From the NCBI RefSeq assembly GCF_002834225.1, contig NZ_NNSR01000073.1, positions 184,826 through 248,825 of the forward strand: a DNA stretch of 64,000 bases, in the 5' to 3' direction. Positions 26,297 through 34,917 of the stretch are shown in pieces (position 1 is the stretch's first letter; every line of letters begins with the position of its first letter). This DNA is from Ruminococcus bromii (lineage in GTDB: Bacteria; Bacillota; Clostridia; Oscillospirales; Acutalibacteraceae). The translations under genes were made by a program, and so were the position numbers. The notes under the pieces were generated by a model. It did no database searches, was not told the DNA's origin, and saw nothing but the letters and a program-made list of their open reading frames with translations.

Positions 26297-27835
26297 ATGC
26301 CCACAAAGCAAAAAGAAGATAGCAACAGATGTGTGCTTACTTTACCTCTCCTTACTGAACCTTGGCAAGAACATATTATTGAAAAAAGATTTAAGATTAT
26401 CGAACATCTGAAAAATCAGCTTATATCCATTGAATTGAGAAAGCTTAAGAATCTTCAACGAACCAAAGCGTACAAGAATTTGATGAAACGGATTGAATCT
26501 GTTCCAAAATCGGAGAGAACAGCATTATATAAGGAAAGAAATAAAATGTTGAAAGACGCAGGCTTTTCTCAATATACTTTTATGGATGATATGGCTGGAA
26601 AAAAGAGTTTGATGCAAAAACATTTTGAAAGTCATATAAATGTACAGATTGCACATAAAGCAGCCATTGATGTTTGGAGTTCATTTGAAAAGTTTTTATT
26701 TGGCACTGGTCAAATAGTACATTATCAAAAACGAGGAACATTATCTAGCGTTGCATCAAAATCACCGAAAACAGGTATGTTTTATTATTCTGATGAGAAT
26801 ATATTTAAATGGTCGGGCGGAGGAACAAAACCAAAGGGTGGTATTATTCTCTGCTTGCGGGTTGCTTCGGTAAAAACTAACTACGAAAAAGAAATGGTAG
26901 CAAACAATGAAATTAAGTATTACAGAGTAGTCAGAAAATGGATGAAAACTAAATATAAGTACTATCTTCAAATTACCTTTGCAGGAAAACCAGCCGACAA
27001 ACATCGTGAAATTTCAACAGGCAGAGTCGGTATAGATATAGGAACGCAGACAATAGCAATAGCATCGGATAAAAGTGTTAAACTTCTTGAACTTGCAGAT
27101 AAAGTAAATAAAAATCACATAAAGAAGTGTGAGTTACAGAGAAAACTTGATAGAAGCAGGCGATATACTAATCCTGATAATTTTAATCCCGACGGTACTG
27201 TGAAACGGGGTACAAAAGGGCATAAATTAAAATGGAATAAATCAAAGCATTACCTTGAAATAGCCGGAAAAATTCGTGAACTCGAGAGGAAAAATACCGA
27301 TATACGAAAATATCAGCACACTTGTCTTGCAAACGATATTCTTGCTATGGGAAATCAGATATACATTGAGCCTATGAATTACAAAGGCTTGCAAAAAAGG
27401 GCTAAAGAAACGCAAGTTGACGAAAAAGGCAGATATAAAAAGAAAAAGCGTTTTGGAAAATCTCTTGCCAATAAAGCGCCGGCAATGTTTGTTACAATTC
27501 TGAAAACTAAGGCTGAACAACATGGCGGAGAGGTATATGAGGTTGATATAATGTCATATCGGGCGAGCCAATGTGACCACACAACAGGTGAATATACAAA
27601 ACACGGTTTGAATGACAGATGGCGGATACTCGGAAACGGTGACAAGGTTCAGCGAGATTTGTATTCGGCATTTTTAATAAAAAACAGTAATAAAACGCAC
27701 GATGAAATTGATTTAGATAAATGTTCAAAAACATATGACAGCTTTAAAAAATTACACGATAAAGAAATAGAAAATATAAGAAATGAGGTGATATTGAGAA
27801 AAAGGAGAAATATTTCCAGCTATGGAATCGCATAA
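26297..27835 (+). CDS. TnpB/Cas12-like RNA-guided nuclease next to a CRISPR array
   Basis: A 512-residue OrfB/TnpB-related protein. The N-terminal 235 residues are helical and basic (recognition and RNA-binding lobe). The split RuvC domain is complete: RuvC-I VGIDIGTQTIAIAS (Asp247), RuvC-II QIYIEPMNYKGLQKR (Glu358), RuvC-III KVQRDLYSAFL (Asp454). A Lys/Arg-rich bridge lies between I and II. The TnpB zinc finger (normally four Cys) is reduced to SQCDHTTGEY with a single Cys. ATG 26297 has AGGAG 7 nt upstream; an ATG at 26291 is too close to it. A CRISPR array starts 235 bp downstream on the same strand. No cas1, cas2 or TnpA gene is nearby. Families with GIDIGTQTI and QRDLYSAFL motifs are, from memory, usually labelled IS605 OrfB transposases. 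A type V-U-like effector or a transposon-to-CRISPR intermediate is the best reading. Confidence 0.85.
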   Translation: MPTKQKEDSNRCVLTLPLLTEPWQEHIIEKRFKIIEHLKNQLISIELRKLKNLQRTKAYKNLMKRIESVPKSERTALYKERNKMLKDAGFSQYTFMDDMAGKKSLMQKHFESHINVQIAHKAAIDVWSSFEKFLFGTGQIVHYQKRGTLSSVASKSPKTGMFYYSDENIFKWSGGGTKPKGGIILCLRVASVKTNYEKEMVANNEIKYYRVVRKWMKTKYKYYLQITFAGKPADKHREISTGRVGIDIGTQTIAIASDKSVKLLELADKVNKNHIKKCELQRKLDRSRRYTNPDNFNPDGTVKRGTKGHKLKWNKSKHYLEIAGKIRELERKNTDIRKYQHTCLANDILAMGNQIYIEPMNYKGLQKRAKETQVDEKGRYKKKKRFGKSLANKAPAMFVTILKTKAEQHGGEVYEVDIMSYRASQCDHTTGEYTKHGLNDRWRILGNGDKVQRDLYSAFLIKNSNKTHDEIDLDKCSKTYDSFKKLHDKEIENIRNEVILRKRRNISSYGIA

Positions 27836-27838
27836 TAG

Positions 27839-28070
27839 GTGCGAATGATAAGTGAACATGAAAAGTGCGATATGTTCGCACAAAAATAAAGAAGGTCAGG
27901 GCATGTCCTAAACTATCAATGTTGCAAATTCAAGGTGAATTTGTACGATAGTAAAATGTTATGGGAATCAGATTCAGTGCTTTTGCGCCGTGTAAGTACT
28001 TTTTGCACTTGCCGCCGTAACTGAGAAGGTCTTTAGTACTATAACACTCACAAATTACGAATATTTTGCA
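27839..28070 (+). ncRNA. Structured region between effector and array, candidate tracrRNA/omega-RNA-derived scaffold plus leader
   Basis: The 235 bp between the effector stop and the first repeat hold three hairpins. GTGCGAA/TTCGCAC (27839-27845, 27875-27881) encloses GTGAACAT/ATGTTCGC. CTATC...GATAG (27913-27951) encloses GCAAATTC/GAATTTGT. AGTGC/GCACT lies at 27976-28009. GTTGCAA at 27921-27927 equals the first 7 nt of the CRISPR repeat, so a transcript of the opposite strand of the array could pair with it. In TnpB elements the guide RNA starts at the 3' end of the gene, and in Cas12f loci the tracrRNA lies between gene and array; this location fits both. A weak -10-like TATAAC (28040-28045) could start array transcription. 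Confidence 0.45.
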
Positions 28071-28488
28071 GTTGCAATCCTCGTAGACAAGTGGGTTGCC
28101 AGTGACTGTATATCTTGTGATATATTTTTTATACTCTGTTGCAATCCTCGTAGACAAGTGGGTTGCCAGGTTGCAGGTACAAAAAACATCTGAAGATGAT
28201 GTTGTTGCAATCCTCGTAGACAAGTGGGTTGCCAGCTTATATCGGATACAGGCATCTGTACATTTTTCAGGTTGCAATCCTCGTAGACAAGTGGGTTGCC
28301 AGTCGCGTCTATCCGCGGTGTCTCTCTCGTCTTTCCGGTTGCAATCCTTGTAGACAAGTGGGTTGCCAGTATATATATTCCGCAAAATTTGCGGTTTGTC
28401 ACCGTTGCAATCCTCGTAGACAAGTGGGTTGCCAGGTGTTGGATTAAGCACACAAACTCCTGAATGTGGTTGCAATCCTCGCCGACAA
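28071..28488 (+). CRISPR. CRISPR array, six 32-bp repeats plus a degenerate terminal repeat, six spacers
   Basis: Repeats at 28071-28102, 28138-28169, 28204-28235, 28271-28302, 28338-28369 and 28404-28435. Each begins GTTGCAATCCTCG, passes through TAGACAAGTG and ends GGTTGCCAG. Five are identical; the fifth has one change (CTCG to CTTG). The last copy (28469-28488) keeps only the first 20 bp with TA changed to CC. Spacers are 35, 34, 35, 35, 34 and 33 bp and unrelated to one another. The repeat is partly palindromic: GCAA/TTGC outer and CTTG/CGAG inner pairs around TCTA on the minus strand. The decayed right end and a downstream plus-strand terminator suggest the leader is on the left, by the effector gene. 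No adaptation genes are within the window. Confidence 0.95.
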
Positions 28489-28508
28489 AAAAGTAAATAA
28501 GTTTAATC

Positions 28509-28541
28509 GGGAAATGCTACAGATTGTGCATTTCCCATTTT
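28509..28541 (+). terminator. Intrinsic terminator after the CRISPR array
   Basis: GGGAAATGC (28509-28517) and GCATTTCCC (28528-28536), 9 perfect bp, followed by ATTTTTA. No T-run follows on the minus strand, so it acts on plus-strand transcripts leaving the array. Confidence 0.85.
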
Positions 28542-28609
28542 TATGTTGTCAACCAAATAGCAGTTAATATTTGTTATAGCTGCCCCGCTTAAATTTTAGA
28601 AAAAAATGC

Positions 28610-28639
28610 TTGACAAAAAGTGAGCGGATAGTTTATAAT
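28610..28639 (+). promoter_or_regulatory. Consensus promoter of the str operon
   Basis: TTGACA (28610-28615), 18-bp spacer, TATAAT (28634-28639). It is the only fully consensus pair in the window and fits ribosomal-protein expression. The leader of about 115 nt before rpsL contains a small GCTTTGC-AAAA-GCAAAGC hairpin (about 28703-28720). Confidence 0.9.
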
Positions 28640-28761
28640 GTTTAATCGTGGGACATTCTGTAATTGCGCCCGTTTTTGGGAATATTATTGATGTTTCACA
28701 AGGCTTTGCAAAAGCAAAGCAGTTTTATCAATTCTTATATTTTTTGAAAGGAGGACAAATA

Positions 28762-29181
28762 ATGCCTACATTTAACCAGTTGGTACGCAAGGGCAGACAG
28801 GTTTCCGAGAAGAAGGCAAAGGCACCTGCTCTCTTAAAGGGTTGGAACTCAAAAAAGCGTGTTGCTATTGATCAGAGCTCCCCACAGAAGAGAGGTGTTT
28901 GTACTGCAGTAAAGACCGCTACACCTAAAAAGCCTAACTCAGCGCTCAGAAAGATTGCCAGAGTAAGACTTTCTAACGGTATTGAAGTCAGTTCCTATAT
29001 TCCCGGCGTAGGTCACAACCTTCAGGAACACAGCGTTGTTCTTATCCGTGGTGGCCGTGTTAAGGACTTGCCTGGTGTTCGTTACCACATCGTTCGTGGT
29101 ACACTCGACGCTCAGGGCGTTTCGGGCCGTATGCAGAGCCGTTCAAAGTACGGTGCTAAGCGTCCGAAGAAGGGTAAATAA
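28762..29181 (+). CDS. rpsL: Ribosomal protein S12
   Basis: Small-subunit decoding-centre protein, 139 residues beginning [13 protein letters not shown]. The loops [13 protein letters not shown] and [14 protein letters not shown], where streptomycin-resistance changes arise, are wild type (Lys in PKKPNS). ATG 28762 has AAGGAGG 8 nt upstream; the in-frame extension to 28648 is leader RNA. It is first gene of the str operon. The rpoB/rpoC or L7Ae genes often found upstream are absent; the CRISPR locus is there instead. Confidence 0.98.
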   Translation: MPTFNQLVRKGRQVSEKKAKAPALLKGWNSKKRVAIDQSSPQKRGVCTAVKTATPKKPNSALRKIARVRLSNGIEVSSYIPGVGHNLQEHSVVLIRGGRVKDLPGVRYHIVRGTLDAQGVSGRMQSRSKYGAKRPKKGK

Positions 29182-29338
29182 GGAATTGACAAAACTCTCT
29201 TGACTTAAATTATTTAAGTTCTGCTATGCGGCAGGAATTTTACTATATATATTATGGTAGAATGTCTTGTTGGCATACGGGAGTTTGTCGCTTTCGAGTA
29301 CCTATGATATCTCAATTATTGTGAAGGAGGGAAGCAAA

Positions 29339-29809
29339 GTGCCAAGAAGAGGTTCTATTGCGAAGCGTGATGTATTACCAGATCCGCTTTATAATTCAAA
29401 ACTCGTAACTCGTCTTATCAACAACATTATGTACGACGGTAAAAAGGGCGTTGCTCAGAAAATTGTTTACGGTGCATTCGACATTATTGCTGAAAAGACA
29501 GGTAACAACCCGCTTGAGGTTTTTGAACAGGCTATGGAAAATGTAATGCCCGTTCTCGAAGTTAAGGCTCGTCGTGTCGGCGGTGCTACTTATCAGGTAC
29601 CTATGGAGGTTCGTCCTGAAAGACGCCAGACACTCGGTCTCCGCTGGATTTCTACTTATTCAAGAGCTCGCAGCGAAAAGACAATGAAGGAAAGACTTGC
29701 AGGAGAAATCCTTGATGCCACAAACAGTGCCGGCGGTGCTTTCAAGAAGCGTGAAGACACTCATAAGATGGCTGAAGCTAACAAGGCTTTCGCTCATTAC
29801 AGATGGTAA
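29339..29809 (+). CDS. rpsG: Ribosomal protein S7
   Basis: Primary 16S rRNA-binding protein that nucleates the 30S head. It has 156 residues, the standard length in Firmicutes, beginning [16 protein letters not shown] and ending AFAHYRW. GTG start at 29339 with GAAGGAGGG about 8 nt upstream; the frame is open upstream to 29267 but that is not coding. The 157-bp rpsL-rpsG spacer is longer than usual. Confidence 0.98.
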   Translation: MPRRGSIAKRDVLPDPLYNSKLVTRLINNIMYDGKKGVAQKIVYGAFDIIAEKTGNNPLEVFEQAMENVMPVLEVKARRVGGATYQVPMEVRPERRQTLGLRWISTYSRARSEKTMKERLAGEILDATNSAGGAFKKREDTHKMAEANKAFAHYRW

Positions 29810-29840
29810 TTTTATCATCAGCGTTTATTAGGAGGATTTT

Positions 29841-31940
29841 ATGCCAAGACAGGTTCCACTTGAAAAAACAAGAAACATCGGTATCATGGCTCACATTGAT
29901 GCCGGTAAAACCACAACAACTGAGCGTATCCTGTATTATACCGGCGTAAACCATAAAATCGGTGAGACACACGACGGTGCTTCCACAATGGACTGGATGG
30001 TTCAGGAAAAAGAGCGTGGTATCACAATCACCTCTGCTGCTACAACTGCATTCTGGTTCGGCAGCAAGCATCAGTATGACAAGCACAGAATCAACATCAT
30101 CGACACCCCCGGTCACGTTGACTTCACTGTTGAAGTTGAGCGTTCACTTCGTGTTCTTGACGGTTCTGTAACAGTCCTCTGCGCAAAAGGCGGTGTTGAG
30201 CCTCAGTCTGAAACAGTATGGCGTCAGGCTGATAACTACGGCGTTCCGAGAATGGTTTATGTAAACAAGATGGACATCATGGGCGCTAACTTCTACCATG
30301 TTGTTCAGATGATGAAGGACAGACTTAAATGTAATGCTGTTCCGATTCAGCTTCCGATCGGTGCTGAGAGCGATTTCAGAGGCATCGTTGACCTCGTTAC
30401 TATGAAAGCCGAAATCTATCACAACGAAGACGGCACAGACTACAGTGAAGAGGAAATTCCGGAAGAGATGCAGGATCTCGCTAACGAGTATCATGAGAAA
30501 CTTATCGAATCAGTTGCTGAACTCGATGAAGATCTTATGGAGAAATACTTCGGCGGCGAAGAGCTTACAATCGACGAAATCAAGAGCACAATCAGAAAGG
30601 CTACTATTGACAACACAATGGTACCTGTAACCTGCGGTTCTTCTTACCGTAACAAGGGTGTTCAGATGCTCCTTGATGCTATCGTTGATTATATGCCTGC
30701 TCCGACAGATGTACCTGCTATCAAGGGTGTTGACCCTGAAACAGGCGATGAGGTTGAAAGACCGTCATCAGATAAAGAGCCATTCGCAGCTCTCGCATTC
30801 AAGATTGCTACTGACCCGTTTGTCGGTAAGCTCTGCTTCTTCAGAGTTTACTCCGGTACAGTTTCTGCCGGCACAACTGTTTACAACTCAGTTAAGGACA
30901 CCAACGAGCGTCTCGGTCGTATCTTGCAGATGCACGCTAACGACAGAAAAGATATCGACTGCGTATACGCAGGTGACATCGCTGCTGCCGTTGGTCTTAA
31001 AAATACAACAACAGGTGATACTCTCTGTGATGAGAAGGCTCCTGTTATCCTTGAGTCTATGGAATTCCCTGATCCTGTAATTCGTGTTGCTATTGAGCCG
31101 AAGACAAAAGCAGGTCAGGAAAAGATGGGTATCGCTCTTGCAAAGCTTGCAGAAGAAGATCCTACTTTCAAGGCTTATACAGACGAAGAAACAGGTCAGA
31201 CAATCATCGCAGGTATGGGTGAACTCCACCTCGAAATCATTGTTGACCGTCTTCTCCGTGAATTTAAGGTAGAAGCAAACATCGGTGCTCCACAGGTTGC
31301 ATACAAGGAAACTATCCGCAAGGAAGCTTCTGTTGACGAAAAGTATGCTCGTCAGTCAGGTGGTAAGGGTCAGTACGGTCACGTTAAGATCAATATCTAT
31401 CCTAACAAGGACAAGGGCTATGAGTTCGTCAACAACATTGTCGGCGGTGCTATTCCTAAGGAATACATTCCGGCTGTTGACCAGGGTATTCAGGGCGCAA
31501 TGCTCAGCGGTGTTGTTGCAGGCTACAATGTAGTTGATGTTAAGGTTGAGCTTTATGATGGTTCTTATCATGAAGTCGACTCATCAGAAATGGCATTTAA
31601 GATTGCCGGTTCAATGGCATTCAAGAACGCTATGAAGAAGGCAGATCCTGTACTTCTCGAACCGATCATGAAGGTTACTGTTATCACTCCTGAGGAATAC
31701 CTCGGCGATGTAATCGGCGACCTTAACTCTCGTCGTGGTATGATCCAGAGCATGGAAGCTGACAACGGCGTTCAGAGAGTTATCGCTCATGTTCCGCTTT
31801 CAGAGATGTTTGGTTACGCAACAGATATGCGTTCAAAGACTCAGGGCCGCGGTCAGTATGTTATGGAGCCTGACACATATGCAGAGGTTCCGAAGAACAT
31901 TGCTGAAAAGATTATGAGTGAAAGAGCTAAGAAGGACTAA
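29841..31940 (+). CDS. fusA: Elongation factor G
   Basis: The translocation GTPase, 699 residues. G motifs are [35 protein letters not shown] and NKMD, followed by domains II-V including [14 protein letters not shown] and [21 protein letters not shown] lies 7 nt upstream of the ATG. It lies 31 bp after rpsG in the str operon. A divergent paralogue with altered G4 lies at 57356-59428. Confidence 0.98.
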   Translation: MPRQVPLEKTRNIGIMAHIDAGKTTTTERILYYTGVNHKIGETHDGASTMDWMVQEKERGITITSAATTAFWFGSKHQYDKHRINIIDTPGHVDFTVEVERSLRVLDGSVTVLCAKGGVEPQSETVWRQADNYGVPRMVYVNKMDIMGANFYHVVQMMKDRLKCNAVPIQLPIGAESDFRGIVDLVTMKAEIYHNEDGTDYSEEEIPEEMQDLANEYHEKLIESVAELDEDLMEKYFGGEELTIDEIKSTIRKATIDNTMVPVTCGSSYRNKGVQMLLDAIVDYMPAPTDVPAIKGVDPETGDEVERPSSDKEPFAALAFKIATDPFVGKLCFFRVYSGTVSAGTTVYNSVKDTNERLGRILQMHANDRKDIDCVYAGDIAAAVGLKNTTTGDTLCDEKAPVILESMEFPDPVIRVAIEPKTKAGQEKMGIALAKLAEEDPTFKAYTDEETGQTIIAGMGELHLEIIVDRLLREFKVEANIGAPQVAYKETIRKEASVDEKYARQSGGKGQYGHVKINIYPNKDKGYEFVNNIVGGAIPKEYIPAVDQGIQGAMLSGVVAGYNVVDVKVELYDGSYHEVDSSEMAFKIAGSMAFKNAMKKADPVLLEPIMKVTVITPEEYLGDVIGDLNSRRGMIQSMEADNGVQRVIAHVPLSEMFGYATDMRSKTQGRGQYVMEPDTYAEVPKNIAEKIMSERAKKD

Positions 31941-31974
31941 TCGTTCCTTTTAATGCACTTTTTTCAAAAATGTA

Positions 31975-32003
31975 TTGATTTTTTTAAAAAAAATTGATAC
32001 AAT
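31975..32003 (+). promoter_or_regulatory. Internal promoter of tuf
   Basis: TTGATT (31975-31980), 17-bp spacer, TACAAT (31998-32003) in the fusA-tuf gap, which lets EF-Tu be made in excess. Confidence 0.7.
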
Positions 32004-32055
32004 ATGTTTAAATCTATTGTAAATTCTTTTTACAACAATAAGGAGGAAATTTCCA

Positions 32056-33258
32056 ATGGCAAGAGAAAAATTTGAAAGAAATAAACCCCATGTTAACATT
32101 GGTACAATCGGCCACGTTGACCATGGTAAAACAACACTTACTGCTGCTATCACAAAGGTTCTCAACCTCGAAGGCGACGCTGATTTCGTTGATTACGCTA
32201 ACATCGATAAGGCTCCTGAAGAGAGAGAGCGTGGTATCACAATTAACACAGCTCACGTTGAGTATGAAACAGACAAGCGTCACTATGCACACGTTGACTG
32301 CCCAGGCCATGCTGACTATGTAAAGAACATGATCACTGGTGCTGCTCAGATGGACGGCGCTATCCTTGTTGTATCAGCTGCTGATGGTCCTATGCCACAG
32401 ACAAGAGAGCATATCCTTCTTTCTCGTCAGGTAGGTGTACCTTACATCGTAGTATTCATGAACAAGACTGACCAGGTTGACGATCCTGAGCTCCTCGAGC
32501 TCGTAGAGATGGAGATTCGTGACCTCCTCAACGAGTATGAGTTCCCGGGCGACGATACACCAATCATCAAGGGTTCAGCTTACCTTGCTCTTACAAGCAC
32601 ATCAAAGGATCCTAACGCTCCTGAGTACAAGTGCATCCACGAGCTTATGGACGCTGTTGACGAGTATATTCCAACTCCTGACCGTAAGGCTGACCAGCCA
32701 TTCCTTATGCCTGTTGAGGACGTATTCACAATCACAGGTCGTGGTACTGTTGCAACCGGTAGAGTTGAAAGAGGTCAGGTTAAGACTGGTGAAGAAGTTG
32801 AAATCGTTGGTCTTACAGACGAAAAGAGAAAAGTTGTTGTTACAGGTCTTGAAATGTTCAGAAAGACTCTTGACTTCGCTGAAGCAGGCGACAACGTAGG
32901 TGTTCTTCTCCGTGGTGTTCAGAGAACTGAAATCCAGAGAGGTCAGGTACTTGCTAAGCCGGGTACAATTCACCCACACACAAAGTTCCGTGGCCAGGTT
33001 TATGTTCTTACTAAGGACGAAGGCGGCCGTCATACTCCATTCTTCAACAACTATCGTCCACAGTTCTACTTCAGAACAACTGACGTAACAGGTACAATCT
33101 CACTCCCAGAGGGCGTAGAGATGTGCATGCCTGGTGATAACGTTGAAATGGATGTTGAACTTATTACTCCTATCGCTATCGAAGTTGGTCTTCGTTTCGC
33201 TATCCGTGAAGGCGGCAGAACAGTAGGTTCAGGCGCAGTTATCGCTATTAACGATTAA
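32056..33258 (+). CDS. tuf: Elongation factor Tu
   Basis: Delivers aminoacyl-tRNA to the ribosome. It has 400 residues with [59 protein letters not shown] and the domain II/III signatures. The G4 motif reads NKTD where NKCD or NKVD is more usual. AAGGAGG precedes the ATG. It ends with a strong terminator. Whether a second tuf exists cannot be told from the window. Confidence 0.98.
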   Translation: MAREKFERNKPHVNIGTIGHVDHGKTTLTAAITKVLNLEGDADFVDYANIDKAPEERERGITINTAHVEYETDKRHYAHVDCPGHADYVKNMITGAAQMDGAILVVSAADGPMPQTREHILLSRQVGVPYIVVFMNKTDQVDDPELLELVEMEIRDLLNEYEFPGDDTPIIKGSAYLALTSTSKDPNAPEYKCIHELMDAVDEYIPTPDRKADQPFLMPVEDVFTITGRGTVATGRVERGQVKTGEEVEIVGLTDEKRKVVVTGLEMFRKTLDFAEAGDNVGVLLRGVQRTEIQRGQVLAKPGTIHPHTKFRGQVYVLTKDEGGRHTPFFNNYRPQFYFRTTDVTGTISLPEGVEMCMPGDNVEMDVELITPIAIEVGLRFAIREGGRTVGSGAVIAIND

Positions 33259-33291
33259 TTTTAACCGATTATCGTTTCATTTTTAACATTC

Positions 33292-33322
33292 AGAGCCGAT
33301 GCTTTAGCGTCGGCTCTTTTTG
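33292..33322 (+). terminator. Intrinsic terminator after tuf
   Basis: AGAGCCGA (33292-33299) and TCGGCTCT (33310-33317) followed by TTTTGTTG. Confidence 0.9.
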
Positions 33323-33328
33323 TTGTGT

Positions 33329-33352
33329 GTAGGGACGGATATCATCCGCCAG
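33329..33352. repeat. Short dispersed palindrome (TAGGG-CGGAT-ATCCG type)
   Basis: GTAGGGACGGATATCATCCGCC; similar short palindromes occur at 17244-17274 (GGGCGGATGATAACCGCCCCTACC). The rest of the 369-bp gap 33259-33627 holds only small inverted repeats (e.g. CACTTCG...CGAAGTG near 33446-33467) and the promoter at 33541. Confidence 0.5.
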
Positions 33353-33540
33353 ACAGGAAATGGCAGATATCGTTTGTTGAAAACAAATTTAATAAATCTC
33401 ACAAAAATGTGGTCCTACCACAGCGGCAAACAGTGATTGCAATCACTTCGGGTTTACACACGAAGTGAATAGGTAATCGCACGAAAAATTTTATTGAATA
33501 GATTGCTTTGTACAGAAAATTATAATATTTCCACTTTTTC

Positions 33541-33569
33541 TTGTTCATGACGACTGTTTGTGTTATAAT
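33541..33569 (+). promoter_or_regulatory. Promoter of the DUF1015 operon
   Basis: TTGTTC (33541-33546), 17-bp spacer ending TGT, TATAAT (33564-33569). Confidence 0.7.
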
Positions 33570-33627
33570 TGCCTTATCCGGACGGTGAAGATACACTTGA
33601 CCGAAAAACAATTTGGAGGTTTTTAAT

Positions 33628-34917
33628 ATGGCAGAAATAAAAGCGTTCAGAGGAATGCGTTACAACACGGAAAAAGCAGGCGAAATTTCTCAGCTTTGCT
33701 GTCCGCCTTATGACATCATAAGCGAGGAACAAAGACTCGGTTATATCAGTGAAAACGAGTATAATATCATTCGGCTTGAGCTTCCGAAAGAGGGCGAAAA
33801 CCCGTATCAGACAGCAAGAGAAATCCTTGATATGTGGCGGAACAGGGGTGTTCTTGTGAGCGAGGACAAGCCTGCAATCTATGTTTATGAGGAAGAATTT
33901 ACGGCTTACGGCGAACGCAAGAGCATCAAGGGTATCATCGCCCGTGTTCATCTTGAAGAGTTTGAAAAGGGAATCATTCTTCCCCACGAGTTCACTCTTT
34001 CAAAGGCCAAAGAGGACAGACTTAATCTTATGAAGGCAACAAACTGCAATTTCAGTCAAATTTATGCCCTTTATATGGACAGCAAGCATACAACTCTTGC
34101 AACAATTGACAATGAGTCAAAGGACACACCAAAGCTTGAATTTACCGACGGTGAGGGTATTACTCACAGACTTTGGATTGTTACGGATGAAAATGTAATC
34201 GCAAAGCTTTGTGCAGATTTTGCCGACAGAAAGCTCTATATTGCAGACGGTCACCATCGCTATGAAACCGCTCTAAACTATCGAAACTACTGCCGTGAAA
34301 ACGGTCTTTCAAAGGTTGGCGATCCCTGCGATTATCAGATGATTTACCTTGTTGACATGGAGCATCCGGGACTTGTTGTATTCCCGACACACCGCCTTGT
34401 GCGTGATTTGCCGGACTTTAATGTTGAAAAAGTTCTTGACGGTTGCAGGGAATATTTTGATGTAACCGAAATGAACGGTACGGACAATATGGAAAGCGAG
34501 CTTGCAAAGCTCTATGACGAGGGCAAAAAGGCATTCGGATTCTATGTCGGAAACGGAAAATGGTACAGGCTTGTGCTGAAAAATCTTGACATTATGGACA
34601 AGCTTCTTCCTGAATTGAGCGAACCGTCAAGACAGCTTGATGTTACCGTTCTCCATTCACTTGTGCTTGAAAGAATTTTCGGCATTGATAAGGAAAATAT
34701 GGCAAATCAGATTAACCTTACATACACAAAGTTCTTTTCAGAGGCTGTTGAGGGCGTTGACAACGGCAAGTTCCAATGCTCGTTTGTGCTTAATCCGACA
34801 AGAGTAACCGAAATCCGTGATGTTGCCGCCGCAGGCGAAAAGATGCCGCAGAAGTCAACATATTTCTATCCGAAGATGATTACGGGCATGGTTATGAACG
34901 ACATCGGAGTTGAATAA
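33628..34917 (+). CDS. DUF1015-family protein
   Basis: A 429-residue cytoplasmic protein of the DUF1015 family, found across Clostridia. Family signs are the N-terminal FRGMRYN, CCPPYDIIS, LELPKEGENPYQTA and the ADGHHRYETALNYR motif. Function unknown; the family has been noted near serine and 3-phosphoglycerate metabolism genes in other genomes, which cannot be confirmed here. ATG 33628 with GGAGG 8 nt upstream. The stop overlaps the next start (TAATG), so the two genes are coupled. Confidence 0.85.
   Translation: MAEIKAFRGMRYNTEKAGEISQLCCPPYDIISEEQRLGYISENEYNIIRLELPKEGENPYQTAREILDMWRNRGVLVSEDKPAIYVYEEEFTAYGERKSIKGIIARVHLEEFEKGIILPHEFTLSKAKEDRLNLMKATNCNFSQIYALYMDSKHTTLATIDNESKDTPKLEFTDGEGITHRLWIVTDENVIAKLCADFADRKLYIADGHHRYETALNYRNYCRENGLSKVGDPCDYQMIYLVDMEHPGLVVFPTHRLVRDLPDFNVEKVLDGCREYFDVTEMNGTDNMESELAKLYDEGKKAFGFYVGNGKWYRLVLKNLDIMDKLLPELSEPSRQLDVTVLHSLVLERIFGIDKENMANQINLTYTKFFSEAVEGVDNGKFQCSFVLNPTRVTEIRDVAAAGEKMPQKSTYFYPKMITGMVMNDIGVE

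Noticed and set aside
26226..26411. Short plus-strand frame overlapping the effector start
   Set aside because: It begins at the -35 box of the effector promoter, has no ribosome site and is out of frame with the clear TnpB-like gene.
26150..28070. A complete IS200/IS605 element around the TnpB-like gene
   Set aside because: No TnpA gene and no convincing left/right end hairpins or target motifs were found; the gene is followed by a CRISPR array instead.
27930..28475. Minus-strand open frames with repeated GNPLVYEDCN or LATHLSTRIAT units across the array
   Set aside because: They are translations of the 32-bp CRISPR repeats in two frames; no ribosome site, no family and periodicity is explained by repeat-spacer units.
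28547..28552. Minus-strand TTGACA as an array promoter
   Set aside because: The best -10 at 18 bp is CACAAT, and a plus-strand terminator overlaps this region; kept only as an orientation caveat.
28648..28761. N-terminal extension of S12
   Set aside because: In-frame leader sequence; the conserved MPTFNQL start has an AGGAGG site and the correct length.
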